Source of the DNA: UBA1422 sp963676385
Lineage (GTDB): Bacteria; Bacillota; Clostridia; Peptostreptococcales; Anaerovoracaceae
Direction: 5' to 3'
Assembly: GCA_963676385.2 (NCBI GenBank)
Contig: CAXXMM010000005.1
Coordinates: forward strand, 1 to 64,000
DNA: 64,000 bases
Each line of letters begins with the position of its first letter. The stretch's first letter is position 1. A model generated the notes under the pieces. That model was not told where the DNA came from and did no database searches. It saw nothing but the letters and a program-made list of their open reading frames with translations. Both the position numbers and the translations under genes were made by a program. Below, piece by piece: positions 52,309 to 61,479 of the stretch.

Positions 52309-54087
52309 CTACAGCCCCAACTCTCGAATTCGTCGGTACAAAGTAGATTCGCTGATGCCCAATAGGGATGCCGCTTTTCGCTTCCCGTCCAAAGAGGTGC
52401 CGGTTTTTTTCAGGCAGGCGGAAATGACGGTGCGGTGGGCCGCATCGGTGGTCTCCTTCAAGGTTGGATCTTCATTTTTGAAGAAAGAGAAGGATGCTTC
52501 CCCAGGGTTTTTGTCTGTAGTGATAAAAGCGCCTGAAGAGGGGGCTTCTTTTTGAATGCGGGGAGGCAGGTTGGTCAACAGGATTTCCTTGCCGGAGGCC
52601 ATGTTGACACCATATTCCACGGCGTTTTCCAGTTCCCGCACGTTTCCCGGCCAAGGGTACCCGGAAAGCAATTCCATAGCCTGTGGATGAAACCCTTTCA
52701 CCTCTTTGCCTAATAATTTGTTGAATCGGGACAAGGTATCCATCAGAAGCAAAGTAATATCATCTCCCCGTTCCCGAAGAGAGGGAATGATCAACGGAAT
52801 GACGTTAAGACGAAAATATAAATCTTCCCGGAATTCCCCTTTTTGGATCAGATCTTCCAAGTCTTTGTTGGTGGCGGCGATGATTCGCACGTCGGTTTTG
52901 ATAGGCAAAACCCCGCCCACTCTTTCCATGGATTTGTTCTGAAGAACGTGAAGCAGCTTCACCTGAAGGTGAATGGGCATGTCGCCGATTTCGTCTAAAA
53001 AGATGGTTCCTTTGTTGGCGATTTCAAATTTCCCCGGCTTTCCCATGGTGGAGGCCCCGGTGAAAGCACCTTTTTCGTATCCAAACAATTCGCTTTCCAA
53101 AAGGGCATCGGGAATGGCACCGCAGTTAATGGAAATAAAGGGTCCGGCGAACCGGGGGCTGGCACTGTGAATGGCTCTGGCGAACAGTTCCTTGCCTGTG
53201 CCGCTTTCTCCGGTGATTAACACGGTGGAGTCGGTGGTGGAAACTTGCAGGGCCCGGCGTTTTGCCTCAAGGATAGGCTGGCTTTGACCCAGTATGTTTT
53301 CAAAGGTGGTGCCGCTGTCGGTGTGGGCCAGCTGACTGGCTTTGGCTGCCGCTTCTTCCATATCCTGAAACAGATACATCATGCCAATGCCGGGAATGGG
53401 CACGGCGGTGAAAAAGAATCGTTTTTCTTCTGAAACGATTTCCTTGGTGGTGGCTTGGCCGTTTCTCCCGGGCATGGAAAAAAAGTCCTCTTTGGGAAAC
53501 AGTTTTTCAATATTCATCCCCACCATTTCTTCCCGTTTGCGATTAAGCAGCATTTCGCAGGTGAAGTTGCAGGAAAATATCTTACCGTCTCCATCGGTGG
53601 CCAACAGGCCTTCCGGCATGGATTCCAGCATGGAAGCCAATTTGGAATTGCTTTGGGACTCGATAAGCTTGCTGGCAATCAGTTCGGACATGCGGCGAAG
53701 AAAATTCAGATAGGTGCCACTTTTTGATGACATTTTTTCTTGCTGTTTGGGGGTGAAAGCAACCAGGCCGATGATGCCGATGATTTGATTTTCCACCTGA
53801 ATGGGGCAACTGATTTCGGCAAATTCCCCCTCTTTTTGGTTATAATTGAGATCCTTTCGAACGTCCATACAAACATATTCCCGGCCGGTTCGCAAAATAG
53901 ACGCATAAATGTAACTGGAGTCCAGCATCCCGTCTTCCTCCAAAGAACCGATTTTTTTTACGTACCTTCCGGTGCCGCCGATGATGCGAAGTCGTTGGTC
54001 CACAATTTCTGTTTCAATATCCAGGGCAGCGGTAATGGCTTCGGCCACCTGCATAACGGTATTTTGAATAGATGAAAGTGTAAGCAT
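52309..54087 (-). CDS. Sigma-54-dependent activator with N-terminal sensor, PAS, AAA+ and Fis domains
   Basis: 592 residues. An N-terminal GAF-like/CdaR-like sensor (AITAALDIETEIVDQRLRIIGG), a PAS region (ASMLESMPEGLLATDGDGKIFSCN in parts: MPEGLLATDGDGKI), the AAA+ core with GESGTGKELFARAIHS, GAFTGAS, GTIFLDEIGDMP, and a C-terminal helix-turn-helix (DGKRKAASLLGISESTLYRRI). It is divergent from an aminotransferase gene that has a perfect -24/-12 promoter and paired dyads, so it almost certainly drives that operon. Signal unknown. Confidence 0.92.
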   Translation of the reverse strand: MLTLSSIQNTVMQVAEAITAALDIETEIVDQRLRIIGGTGRYVKKIGSLEEDGMLDSSYIYASILRTGREYVCMDVRKDLNYNQKEGEFAEISCPIQVENQIIGIIGLVAFTPKQQEKMSSKSGTYLNFLRRMSELIASKLIESQSNSKLASMLESMPEGLLATDGDGKIFSCNFTCEMLLNRKREEMVGMNIEKLFPKEDFFSMPGRNGQATTKEIVSEEKRFFFTAVPIPGIGMMYLFQDMEEAAAKASQLAHTDSGTTFENILGQSQPILEAKRRALQVSTTDSTVLITGESGTGKELFARAIHSASPRFAGPFISINCGAIPDALLESELFGYEKGAFTGASTMGKPGKFEIANKGTIFLDEIGDMPIHLQVKLLHVLQNKSMERVGGVLPIKTDVRIIAATNKDLEDLIQKGEFREDLYFRLNVIPLIIPSLRERGDDITLLLMDTLSRFNKLLGKEVKGFHPQAMELLSGYPWPGNVRELENAVEYGVNMASGKEILLTNLPPRIQKEAPSSGAFITTDKNPGEASFSFFKNEDPTLKETTDAAHRTVISACLKKTGTSLDGKRKAASLLGISESTLYRRIRELGL

Positions 54088-54149
54088 AGAAATCCCCTTC
54101 TTTTTCTTTCCTGCGTTGTTAGGAGCATTGTATCATCCGGTGGAGATAA

Positions 54150-54187
54150 TTGTCAATTTTAACAATCATCATTGTCATATTTGACAA
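54150..54187. promoter_or_regulatory. Paired upstream activating dyads
   Basis: TTGTCA-TATT-TGACAA (54172-54187) is a perfect dyad; TTGTCA-ATTT-TAACAA (54150-54165) is a near copy. Their centres are 22 bases apart, two DNA turns, as for cooperative dimers. They lie about 220 bases before the -24/-12 promoter. Confidence 0.75.
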
Positions 54188-54403
54188 CTCGGTGGCGCTT
54201 TCTGGAGAAAAACCTGGACTTCGGGGGTGAAATCATGACCGCAAAAAAACCTGCAGCAAACTTTTTCAGCGTGTGGATCGTTTCAAGTCTTTTCAAAAAT
54301 CCTTGCAGATTCAAGGTGTTTTCAGGTTTTGGAAATATCATCAGCATTGAAGATGAAAATTTGGCGTAGCGTTTTGGTTGGGATGATGGCAGAATCATCT
54401 TGT

Positions 54404-54419
54404 TGGCATGGGACTTGCA
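54404..54419 (+). promoter_or_regulatory. Sigma-54 (-24/-12) promoter of the aminotransferase operon
   Basis: TGGCATGGGACTTGCA fits TGGCAYRN4TTGCW with the exact ten-base gap between GG and GC. It is 75 bases upstream of the aminotransferase start. Confidence 0.9.
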
Positions 54420-54493
54420 CCTATATATATGACGTGAAGAGAAACAAAGTAATGAGACATGAAAATGTTTACAGATCCATTTAGGAAAGGAAA

Positions 54494-55849
54494 ATGAAAA
54501 TGATTAACAGAGACAAACTCAAGGCTCAGATGGCCAAAGAAATTGAGCTATTCGACAAGAATCACCCTAAATCCGGCGAACTGTACAAAAGAGCTCAGGG
54601 CAGCCTGCTTCAGGGTGTTCCTATGAATTGGATGACCAAGTGGGCAGGAAGCTATCCTGTTTTCGTTGAAACCGCCAAGGGCGCCCATTTCTGGGATGTG
54701 GACGGAAACGAATATCTGGATCTCTGTCTGGGAGATACCGGTTCCATGATTGGCCATGCCGTTGAACCGGCAGTGAAAGCAATCACTGAATACGTACAAA
54801 AAGGCACCACCCTGATGCTTCCCACAGAAGACGCAGTATGGGTAGGAGAAGAACTGAACAGAAGGTTCGGTATGAAATACTGGCAGTTTTCCACCAGCGC
54901 GACCGATGCCAATCGTTTTGCCCTGAGACTTTGCAGAGAAGTCACCCAACGGCCAAAAGTTGTGGTATATAACTGGTGCTACCATGGCTCCGTTGACGAA
55001 ACCGTGGCAGTCATTGATGAAAAAACCGGCAAGACCGTAGCAAAAGACGGTAGCTTAGGACCCCAGTGTGATCCTGCTATCACCACCAAAGTCATTGAAT
55101 GGAATGACGTGGCAGCTCTTGAAAATGCGTTGAAAGACAGGGATGTGGCCGCTGTACTGGCGGAACCTGTTATGACCAACTGCGGAATCGTTCACCCTAT
55201 TCCCGGATATCATGACAAGCTTCGAGAGCTTTGCACCAAGTACGGTACATTGCTGATTATTGATGAAACCCACACCATTTGTGCCGGCGTTGGCGGATGT
55301 ACCAAAGAGTACAACCTGAAGCCGGATATGGTCGTTGTGGGCAAAACCATTGCTGCCGGCATCCCTGCAGGGGCATATGGATTCACTGAAGAGCTGGGCA
55401 AAAAAGTGGCCGCAGCCATTCCTCCCGAACTATGTGATATCGGCGGAATCGGTGGCACTTTGGCAGCCAATGCGTTGAGCATGCATGCCATGAAAGCCGT
55501 TCTTAGCGAAGTTTTGACTCAAGACTATTACAACAAAAACATTCCGCTGGCTGTCAAGTTTAATCAAGGCATCCAGTCGGTCATCGACAAGTATGACCTG
55601 CCTTGGAACACCACTCAGCTGGGCTGCAGAACCGAATATTGGTTTAGAAAGGCACCTGCCATGAACGGTGGAGAAGCCGAAGCAGCCGTAGACTTTGAAC
55701 TGGACCAGTACATGCACCTTGCTTCTTTGAACAGAGGCATTTTGATGACACCTTTCCACAACATGGCGTTGATTTCTGCCGAGACGTCAGAAAAGGACAT
55801 CGACCATCATACGAAAGTGTTTGACGAAATCGTCAGCAACATTCTGTAG
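54494..55849 (+). CDS. Class III PLP aminotransferase (glutamate-1-semialdehyde/beta-transaminase-like)
   Basis: 451 residues. N-terminal RAQGSLLQGVPMNWM and WDVDGNEYLDLCLGDTG match the GSA-aminomutase/beta-amino-acid transaminase branch. The PLP aspartate is in LLIIDETH and the Schiff-base lysine in DMVVVGKTIAAGIP. It would transaminate an omega- or beta-amino substrate. An ATG at 54500 is an equally good start. Control by sigma-54 and the divergent activator suggests inducible amine or amino-acid catabolism; substrate unknown. The following dehydrogenase starts two bases after the stop. Confidence 0.88.
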   Translation: MKMINRDKLKAQMAKEIELFDKNHPKSGELYKRAQGSLLQGVPMNWMTKWAGSYPVFVETAKGAHFWDVDGNEYLDLCLGDTGSMIGHAVEPAVKAITEYVQKGTTLMLPTEDAVWVGEELNRRFGMKYWQFSTSATDANRFALRLCREVTQRPKVVVYNWCYHGSVDETVAVIDEKTGKTVAKDGSLGPQCDPAITTKVIEWNDVAALENALKDRDVAAVLAEPVMTNCGIVHPIPGYHDKLRELCTKYGTLLIIDETHTICAGVGGCTKEYNLKPDMVVVGKTIAAGIPAGAYGFTEELGKKVAAAIPPELCDIGGIGGTLAANALSMHAMKAVLSEVLTQDYYNKNIPLAVKFNQGIQSVIDKYDLPWNTTQLGCRTEYWFRKAPAMNGGEAEAAVDFELDQYMHLASLNRGILMTPFHNMALISAETSEKDIDHHTKVFDEIVSNIL

Positions 55850-55851
55850 TC

Positions 55852-56649
55852 ATGAATAAATTTATTGACTTTACAGATCGGATTTGCCTGGTAACCGGCG
55901 CTGGCAGCGAGTCGGGAATTGGGTTTCAAACAGCCAAAATCCTTGGACACTTGGGAGGCAAAATCATTTTGACCGCAACCACGAAGCGAGTGTATCAACG
56001 AGCGGAAGAACTTCGAGGCTTGGGCGTTGAGGTAGAAGGGTTTGTTGCAGACTTGATGGACCGAGGCCAGGTGAACGAGTTGGTGGAAAACGTCATCCAA
56101 AAATACCGGGTTATTGATGTGTTAATCAACAATGCGGGAATGATTCAAGTTGGTCAGGAAGACGAATCCTTCACCTTTGACCAGCTCACCGATGAAAGTT
56201 GGGATTCCTCCATTGACCGAAATTTGAATATCTGCTTCAATGTGACGAGAGCAGTATTGCCCCACATGATTAAAAATCAATATGGGCGTATCGTCAACAC
56301 CTCTTCGGTTACCGGACCTGTGGTCAGTAACCCCGGGTCGGCAGCCTATGGTGCGGCAAAAGCCGCCATCATTGGCATGAGCAAATCCATTGCCATTGAG
56401 ACGGCTAAGTACAACATTATGATCAATAACGTACTTCCCGGCTGGATTGCCACTGCATCCCAAACGGAGGAAGAAGCGGTGGGGGCCCAAAACACTCCTG
56501 CAGGGAGAGGCGGCACCCCGGAAGAAGTGGCCAATATGAATGTATTTCTGGCATCTGATAAAGCCTCTTACATTACGGGGCAGGAATTTATTGTAGATGG
56601 AGGAAACACCATTCAAGAGTACAAAGGCCCGTCAGACCTTTATTATTAA
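55852..56649 (+). CDS. Short-chain dehydrogenase/reductase (operon partner of the aminotransferase)
   Basis: 265 residues with CLVTGAGSESGIG (cofactor loop, with an inserted Glu-Ser), NNAGM, catalytic VNTSSVTG (Ser) and YGAAKAA (YxxxK), and a C-terminal ITGQEFIVDGGNT. The pair aminotransferase plus oxidoreductase suggests that the keto or aldehyde product is reduced, or an alcohol oxidised then aminated. Terminator follows at 56737. Confidence 0.9.
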   Translation: MNKFIDFTDRICLVTGAGSESGIGFQTAKILGHLGGKIILTATTKRVYQRAEELRGLGVEVEGFVADLMDRGQVNELVENVIQKYRVIDVLINNAGMIQVGQEDESFTFDQLTDESWDSSIDRNLNICFNVTRAVLPHMIKNQYGRIVNTSSVTGPVVSNPGSAAYGAAKAAIIGMSKSIAIETAKYNIMINNVLPGWIATASQTEEEAVGAQNTPAGRGGTPEEVANMNVFLASDKASYITGQEFIVDGGNTIQEYKGPSDLYY

Positions 56650-56732
56650 ACAATCCCTCATAACAATATCTCAAATTGATTCCCTAAAGATCAAAACGAT
56701 CTTCACAAGCCACCATCTGAAATGAGAACAGA

Positions 56733-56775
56733 TGTTGCCGCCGGCCATAAAATGGTCGGCGGTAGGCTTTTTTTG
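56733..56775 (+). terminator. Intrinsic terminator of the aminotransferase operon
   Basis: CCGCCGGCCA pairs with TGGTCGGCGG (one G-U) around TAAAA, with a T run at 56768. Confidence 0.85.
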
Positions 56776-56866
56776 ACTGGTTGCAAAGATCGAAAACATT
56801 TTTATGTTGTACTAGCATGTATAATATGATATAATATATATAAATAATTATGAAGGAGGAGTTTTT

Positions 56867-56923
56867 ATGGTTCGCATACAACTGGAGCAAGTGAGCATTT
56901 GTCCTCCCGGAGGCAAAAGGTAA
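56867..56923 (+). CDS. Possible 18-residue leader peptide upstream of rsgA
   Basis: AAGGAGGAG precedes ATG 56867 by ideal distance, and TATAAT-like boxes lie at about 56820-56840. The frame is MVRIQLEQVSICPPGGKR, then TAA. Its PPGG codons form the self-complementary CCTCCCGGAGG. It resembles the start of an ABC-ATPase (IxLExVS), so it may be a relic; alternatively a leader. Confidence 0.4.
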   Translation: MVRIQLEQVSICPPGGKR

Positions 56924-56973
56924 TTCTTTTGTTTTGAGTTTCAATTTGAATTCTGCCCGGGAGGAGTTTTTCG

Positions 56974-57056
56974 CCGGGTATTTTTATGCCCGGAATAAAT
57001 GGTACCCGGGTATTTTTATGCCCAAAGTCGGTAAAACCCGGGTATTTTTCACCCCG
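56974..57056 (+). repeat. Three 32-bp tandem repeats upstream of rsgA
   Basis: CCGGGTATTTTTATGCCC occurs at 56974 and 57006 and, with a changed end, at 57038: a strict 32-base period. Each unit's CCGGG can pair with a following CCCGG, giving small hairpins in the rsgA leader. Confidence 0.85.
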
Positions 57057-57083
57057 AAAATAAAAAAATTATGGAGAAATCAA

Positions 57084-58055
57084 ATGGAAAACAAAAGATA
57101 TTTAGGAAGAATTATTTCCCAGCATCATCAGCAGTATGAAGTCATTACCAAAAACAATGAAACTTCCTTTCTTGGGGTTTTGTCGGGAAAGCTTGCTTAT
57201 GAAACCAAAAAAACATTAGACTACCCTCTTGTAGGGGATTGGGTGGAGTTGGACCGAGATACGGACCGTGAGGGAGATGCTGTCATTCTCAGCCTGAAGC
57301 CTCGAACTACGCTTCTTCAAAGAACCCAGGCAGGCACCAGTGGAAACACTCAAGGAATCGCAGCCAACGTGGACATTTTGTTTATCTGTATGTCATTGAA
57401 CCACGACTTTAATAGGCGAAGGTTGGAACGATATTTGGCGGTGGCCTATGGATGCAATATCCGACCGGTGGTTTTGTTGACCAAAGCGGACTTGACAGAG
57501 GAAAAAGAATTGTACCAAATCGAGATTGAAAAAGATCATCCCGGCGTGGAGGTATACCTTTCCTCCAGTTTTACCGGGGACGGTTTGCCACAAATCAGGG
57601 AATTGATTCACAGAGAAAAAACCGTTGCCTTTGTTGGATCCTCCGGTGTGGGAAAATCAACCATTATCAATGAATTGCTTGGCAAGAAAGCCATGGAAAC
57701 CGCTGAAATTCGACAGGATGATGCCAGAGGTAGACACACCACCACCTACAGACAACTGTTTGTTTTGGAGGATGGCGGCGCGGTCATCGATTCCCCGGGG
57801 ATCCGGGAATTGGCCTTGGATGAAAGTGATGTAGATGAGGTTTTTGAAGACATCATTGACTTGGCGTTGGAATGTCGATTCTACGACTGTACCCACGGCA
57901 ATGAGCCGGGGTGCGCCTTGAAACAGGCCATCAGAGAAGGCAAGTTGGATCCCAAACGGTTTAATAGTTACATGAAACTCAAAGCGGAAGAAGAAGCAAG
58001 GATTTTGCGGAAAACCACCAAGAAATTTGTTCCGCTGGTTTATAATAAGTGGTAA
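57084..58055 (+). CDS. rsgA: Ribosome small-subunit GTPase A
   Basis: 323 residues from ATG 57084 (GGAG upstream); longer frames only translate the tandem repeats. N-terminal OB domain (YLGRIISQHHQQYEV ... DYPLVGDWVEL), then circularly permuted G motifs: LLTKADL (G4), GSSGVGKSTIINELL (G1), RGRHTTTYRQL (G2), DSPGIRELAL (G3), and zinc site CRFYDCTHGNEPGC. RsgA checks 30S maturation and releases RbfA. Full length. Confidence 0.96.
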   Translation: MENKRYLGRIISQHHQQYEVITKNNETSFLGVLSGKLAYETKKTLDYPLVGDWVELDRDTDREGDAVILSLKPRTTLLQRTQAGTSGNTQGIAANVDILFICMSLNHDFNRRRLERYLAVAYGCNIRPVVLLTKADLTEEKELYQIEIEKDHPGVEVYLSSSFTGDGLPQIRELIHREKTVAFVGSSGVGKSTIINELLGKKAMETAEIRQDDARGRHTTTYRQLFVLEDGGAVIDSPGIRELALDESDVDEVFEDIIDLALECRFYDCTHGNEPGCALKQAIREGKLDPKRFNSYMKLKAEEEARILRKTTKKFVPLVYNKW

Positions 58056-58131
58056 AATATCAGGGAAGAATCCCGGGAGAAAGCCCCCGGGAATTCCCTT
58101 GATGAAATCCAAGAAGAAGAAAGGAATGCCC

Positions 58132-58908
58132 ATGGAATTTTTTTCGATAAAAGATAAAGTTGCTGTGGTAACCGGCGCCGGTTCCGGTCTGGGATATGCC
58201 ACCGCCAAAAGGTTTGTTGACGCCGGGGCCAAAGTGATTATGGCCGATATCAATGAAAAAACCGGAGAATTGGCTACCCAACTGGGTGCCCGCTTTATCC
58301 AAACGGATGTAAGCAAAGAGGACCAGGTAGAAAGGTTGATGAAAGACGCTGCCAATTACGGTGGCCCCTTGGATATTGTGGTGAACAATGCAGGGATTAT
58401 CAGCCCGGAAGAACTTTTGGCAGACACCAATCCCCAGACCTTTCAGCGCCTGATGGGTGTGAATTTGATGGGTGTTGTCTATGGCATAAAATATGGTCAA
58501 AAATACATGAAAGACGGTGGGGTAATTCTCAATACCGCTTCCAACTCCGCCAATGGGGATTACGCCGGATACGGCGCCTATATTGCCAGCAAAAGCGCAG
58601 TGGTAGGAGTGACCAAAGCCGCTGCCATTGAACTGGCCCCACGAGGCATCCGGGTCAATTGCATTTGTCCCAATACCATTGACACCCCCATGGCCTATGC
58701 CGACGGATGTGAAACAGAGTTGTTGGTTATGAAGATTCAAACCCCTTTGGCCAGAATGTGTCAGCCGGAAGAAGCGGCTGCCTTGTATCATTTTTTGGCG
58801 GCAGACGATTGCAAATATATTACCGGGGAAGATATCTATATTGACGGTGGTTTGAAAGCCGGCCCGGCCAATCAGATGATAGAAGCCATTTTAAAAAGCC
58901 TGAAATAA
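58132..58908 (+). CDS. Short-chain dehydrogenase/reductase 2
   Basis: 258 residues from ATG 58132 with AAAGGA upstream. VAVVTGAGSGLGYATAKRF (cofactor loop), DIVVNNAGI, LNTASNSA (Ser), YGAYIASKSA (YxxxK) and ITGEDIYIDGGLKAGP. Usual classical SDR length. Separated from rsgA by 76 bases that hold a small CCCGGG hairpin. Substrate unknown; no operon partner identifies it. Confidence 0.9.
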   Translation: MEFFSIKDKVAVVTGAGSGLGYATAKRFVDAGAKVIMADINEKTGELATQLGARFIQTDVSKEDQVERLMKDAANYGGPLDIVVNNAGIISPEELLADTNPQTFQRLMGVNLMGVVYGIKYGQKYMKDGGVILNTASNSANGDYAGYGAYIASKSAVVGVTKAAAIELAPRGIRVNCICPNTIDTPMAYADGCETELLVMKIQTPLARMCQPEEAAALYHFLAADDCKYITGEDIYIDGGLKAGPANQMIEAILKSLK

Positions 58909-59000
58909 TCTGTGACCCTTTAGGCAGCTATGCAATATAGTTGAAATCAGTCTCCTGAATGTATATACTGATATCAGGAAGACAAAGAAAGGAAGTCGGA

Positions 59001-59045
59001 ATGGGACAGGGGATAGCATATAAATTCATAGCCAAACCTAATTAG
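59001..59045 (+). CDS. Possible 14-residue leader peptide
   Basis: AAAGGAAG precedes ATG 59001; the frame is MGQGIAYKFIAKPN and its TAG lies inside the following terminator hairpin. Placement mirrors the small frame at 48581. Confidence 0.3.
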   Translation: MGQGIAYKFIAKPN

Positions 59046-59068
59046 AGCATTTTTGAATGCTCTTTTTT
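59043..59068 (+). terminator. Terminator or attenuator hairpin before paralogue 3
   Basis: GAGCAT-TTTTGA-ATGCTC followed by six T, 34 bases upstream of the lipoprotein gene. Confidence 0.75.
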
Positions 59069-59101
59069 GATGCATCCCAAGCCAATGGAGAGGAATAAAC
59101 C

Positions 59102-60115
59102 ATGAAAAAGTTAGGAATTCTTTTGCTGATAACCATCATAGGCCTTTCCCAGATTGCCTGCGGCAAGACCGAAACGGTAATAAAAGACGTCAAAGAGTTG
59201 GAAGCCGTGGAATCTTTTGGAAACCAAAGAAATCAGCAGTGGGGGGGGACATCTTTTGTTTTGACAGGGAATTGGCTATTTGGACCTGAAGAGTCAGAAC
59301 ATATTGTGAAGCAACGGCTTGCAGACAATGCAGAGCTCGAAATCTTTTTTGCCACATCGCATGGTAATTGTGAGCTAGGCAATGTGGCTGTCTTTGATGG
59401 GTGGATTTATTTTACGGCAGAAGAGGCCCTCTTGGACGAAGTTGGCGATACAGACATCTATAGGATAAGCAAAAATGGGAGTGTCCAAATGAAATTGCTG
59501 GATGGAGATGATTATTCGGGGAATTATGTTATTGCAAAAGAGGGAATTGTATATTTAAAAGGTGGCTCGGTATATATCATGAGCTTGGGAGGGGCAAATA
59601 AGAGGCAAATTCCAATTGCCGGAAAAGAACTTAAAAGTGTAGAAGAAATTGCCATTGACGACGGTTGGATTTACTGTTCCGACTATTATAATCTTTTTAG
59701 AATGAAACCAGATGGAACAAAAACCGAGAAGATATTACAACTATCCTCCGAAATTGGGGATTACGTTGCGGATAAAAATGAAATCTACTATGTTAGAGTG
59801 GATTATGGGACAAATAAATGTTACTTACTCAAGAAAACAATTGGGGGAAAAGAAATAAATTTGGGGAAGGGGCCGATTGGCACTTTCAACTGCTTAAACA
59901 TTGAAGGAGACTGGATATACTTCACCAGAGGCAATACGGTTTATAAAATGAAGAGGTCCGGAGAGGAAATAAGGCAAATGATTTACGTAGATGATCAAAA
60001 TGAGCAGATAAATAGTTTGTTGGTATATAGCGGAAATGTGCTGATCAACACCGACACGGGAAATGTGTACATCAGAAAAGATGGTACAACAATAAATATG
60101 GAATCCCCCTATTAG
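59102..60115 (+). CDS. Propeller-like lipoprotein (DUF5050 type), paralogue 3
   Basis: 337 residues. Signal peptide LGILLLITIIGLSQIAC with a lipobox cysteine, then VESFGNQRNQQW and blade units DGWIYFTA, DIYRISKNGS, DDGWIYCSD, LFRMKPDGTKTEK, GDWIYFTRGNTVYKM and VYIRKDGTTI. Same architecture as the genes at 49300 and 50557 but lipid-anchored. Function unknown. GGAGAGG upstream. Converges with the PBP gene, overlapping by four bases. Confidence 0.85.
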   Translation: MKKLGILLLITIIGLSQIACGKTETVIKDVKELEAVESFGNQRNQQWGGTSFVLTGNWLFGPEESEHIVKQRLADNAELEIFFATSHGNCELGNVAVFDGWIYFTAEEALLDEVGDTDIYRISKNGSVQMKLLDGDDYSGNYVIAKEGIVYLKGGSVYIMSLGGANKRQIPIAGKELKSVEEIAIDDGWIYCSDYYNLFRMKPDGTKTEKILQLSSEIGDYVADKNEIYYVRVDYGTNKCYLLKKTIGGKEINLGKGPIGTFNCLNIEGDWIYFTRGNTVYKMKRSGEEIRQMIYVDDQNEQINSLLVYSGNVLINTDTGNVYIRKDGTTINMESPY

Positions 60116-61479
60116 TCTTTCACAATTTCCTGTAATACTTTGTTGGCGATGCTGCCGGCAGTGCTGCTTCCTGAGCCGCCGTTTTCTACCAGCACAATAA
60201 AGGCATAAGGATATCCATCATTTCTAATAAATCCGGTGAACCATGAGTTGGGTGCCTTATTGCCGCCGACTTCTGCTGTGCCGGATTTTGCGCAAAGATT
60301 CAGCCCGGGGAAATTAGACTTTCCATAGGTTTCAACCACATTGTTGTGCATGTATTTTTCCAAGGTGGTGGCAGTGTCAGCACTGATTAACTCGTCGGTT
60401 TTTCGTGAAAAGAACAGTCCGGCGGGAAGGCCGTTGCCGAACTTGACACTTTCAATTAATCGAGGCACGGCAGCTTTGCCCCCGTTGGCGATGGCGCCCA
60501 CATATACCATCATGGAGCAAGGGTTAACCAAATCTTTGTTTTGTCCGATGCCTGTCCAAGCAAGGGTTACTTTGTTATCGGGGAATTGAAAAGATCCTTT
60601 GGCAGTTTGAATACCGTTAATTGAATAGGAATTCATCAAGCCTGCCTTTTTTGTGTATTTCTCCAGGGTTTCATTTCCCAGCGTCAAGGATAATTTGGCG
60701 AAGGCACAGTTGCAACTAACGGCCAAGGCCTCTTTGAAGGTGACTTCCCCATGGGCGGTGGGACAGGTGACCCGATCCGTTTCTGCAGTACCAAGGCTGT
60801 ACTCGCCGGTACAGGTATAGGTCCAAGAGTTAATATCCGATATTTCTTCCAAAGCGGCGGCAGCAGTGACCAGTTTGAAAATAGAGCCGGGCACAACAGT
60901 GGATGAAGTAAACCGATTGACATAGACCCCGGAGGTGTCATCTGAAGCGATGGTTGGCGGATTCGCCGGATCGTATGTAGGCGAACTGACCATGCAAATG
61001 ATTTCTCCGGTTTTATAGTTATAAACTCCAACAGTGCCTTTTCTTCCATTCAAAGCGTTGTAAGCGGTTTTGCACACATCTGCATCCAGGGTCAGGTAAA
61101 GCTGGCGGCCGGTTTTCTTCGAGGAATAAGTACCGGTGAGCAGGTTGTAGCCAACCAGTCGTCCGGCAAACGCTTTGTTGGCGCCGGTGATGATGTTCCC
61201 ATCTGCATCTCCGGTGGCATGAAGCAGTGCTTTTCGAATAGAAGTATCGCTATTGTACTTGGGCGTACCGCTGGTGGTGTTTTTCATGAGAAGAGTACCG
61301 TTCACATCATAGACGCTGCCGGTGCTGATTTTCCCCTTGGCATAGATGTGTTGGTTGGCAGGATAACTTACCCAGGTGCTGCCATAAATCACAACTTTGC
61401 CAATATAGAAGCAGACGCCCAAAAAAAGGAATGCGGCAAGGGCCAAACACATATATGCACGTTTATCCAGCTTTTTCAT
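60112..61479 (-). CDS. Penicillin-binding protein (transpeptidase, PbpA/FtsI class B type)
   Basis: 455 residues: an N-terminal helix (MCLALAAFLFLGVCFYIGK), a short non-penicillin region and a transpeptidase domain with VVPGSIFKLV (SxxK nucleophile), VSCNCAF (SxN) and CAKSGTAEVGG (KxG). It cross-links peptidoglycan outside the membrane. ATG overlaps the stop of the FtsW-like gene by four bases, giving the standard SEDS polymerase + class B PBP pair. Relatively small, like PbpA of spore-forming or actinobacterial sets. Confidence 0.93.
   Translation of the reverse strand: MKKLDKRAYMCLALAAFLFLGVCFYIGKVVIYGSTWVSYPANQHIYAKGKISTGSVYDVNGTLLMKNTTSGTPKYNSDTSIRKALLHATGDADGNIITGANKAFAGRLVGYNLLTGTYSSKKTGRQLYLTLDADVCKTAYNALNGRKGTVGVYNYKTGEIICMVSSPTYDPANPPTIASDDTSGVYVNRFTSSTVVPGSIFKLVTAAAALEEISDINSWTYTCTGEYSLGTAETDRVTCPTAHGEVTFKEALAVSCNCAFAKLSLTLGNETLEKYTKKAGLMNSYSINGIQTAKGSFQFPDNKVTLAWTGIGQNKDLVNPCSMMVYVGAIANGGKAAVPRLIESVKFGNGLPAGLFFSRKTDELISADTATTLEKYMHNNVVETYGKSNFPGLNLCAKSGTAEVGGNKAPNSWFTGFIRNDGYPYAFIVLVENGGSGSSTAGSIANKVLQEIVKD

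Noticed and set aside
56974..57056. CRISPR array
   Set aside because: Three units with a strict 32-base period and no unique spacers; these are tandem repeats, and no cas genes are present.
57657..58355. 232-codon minus-strand frame
   Set aside because: Antisense to rsgA and the second SDR, whose motifs are unambiguous.
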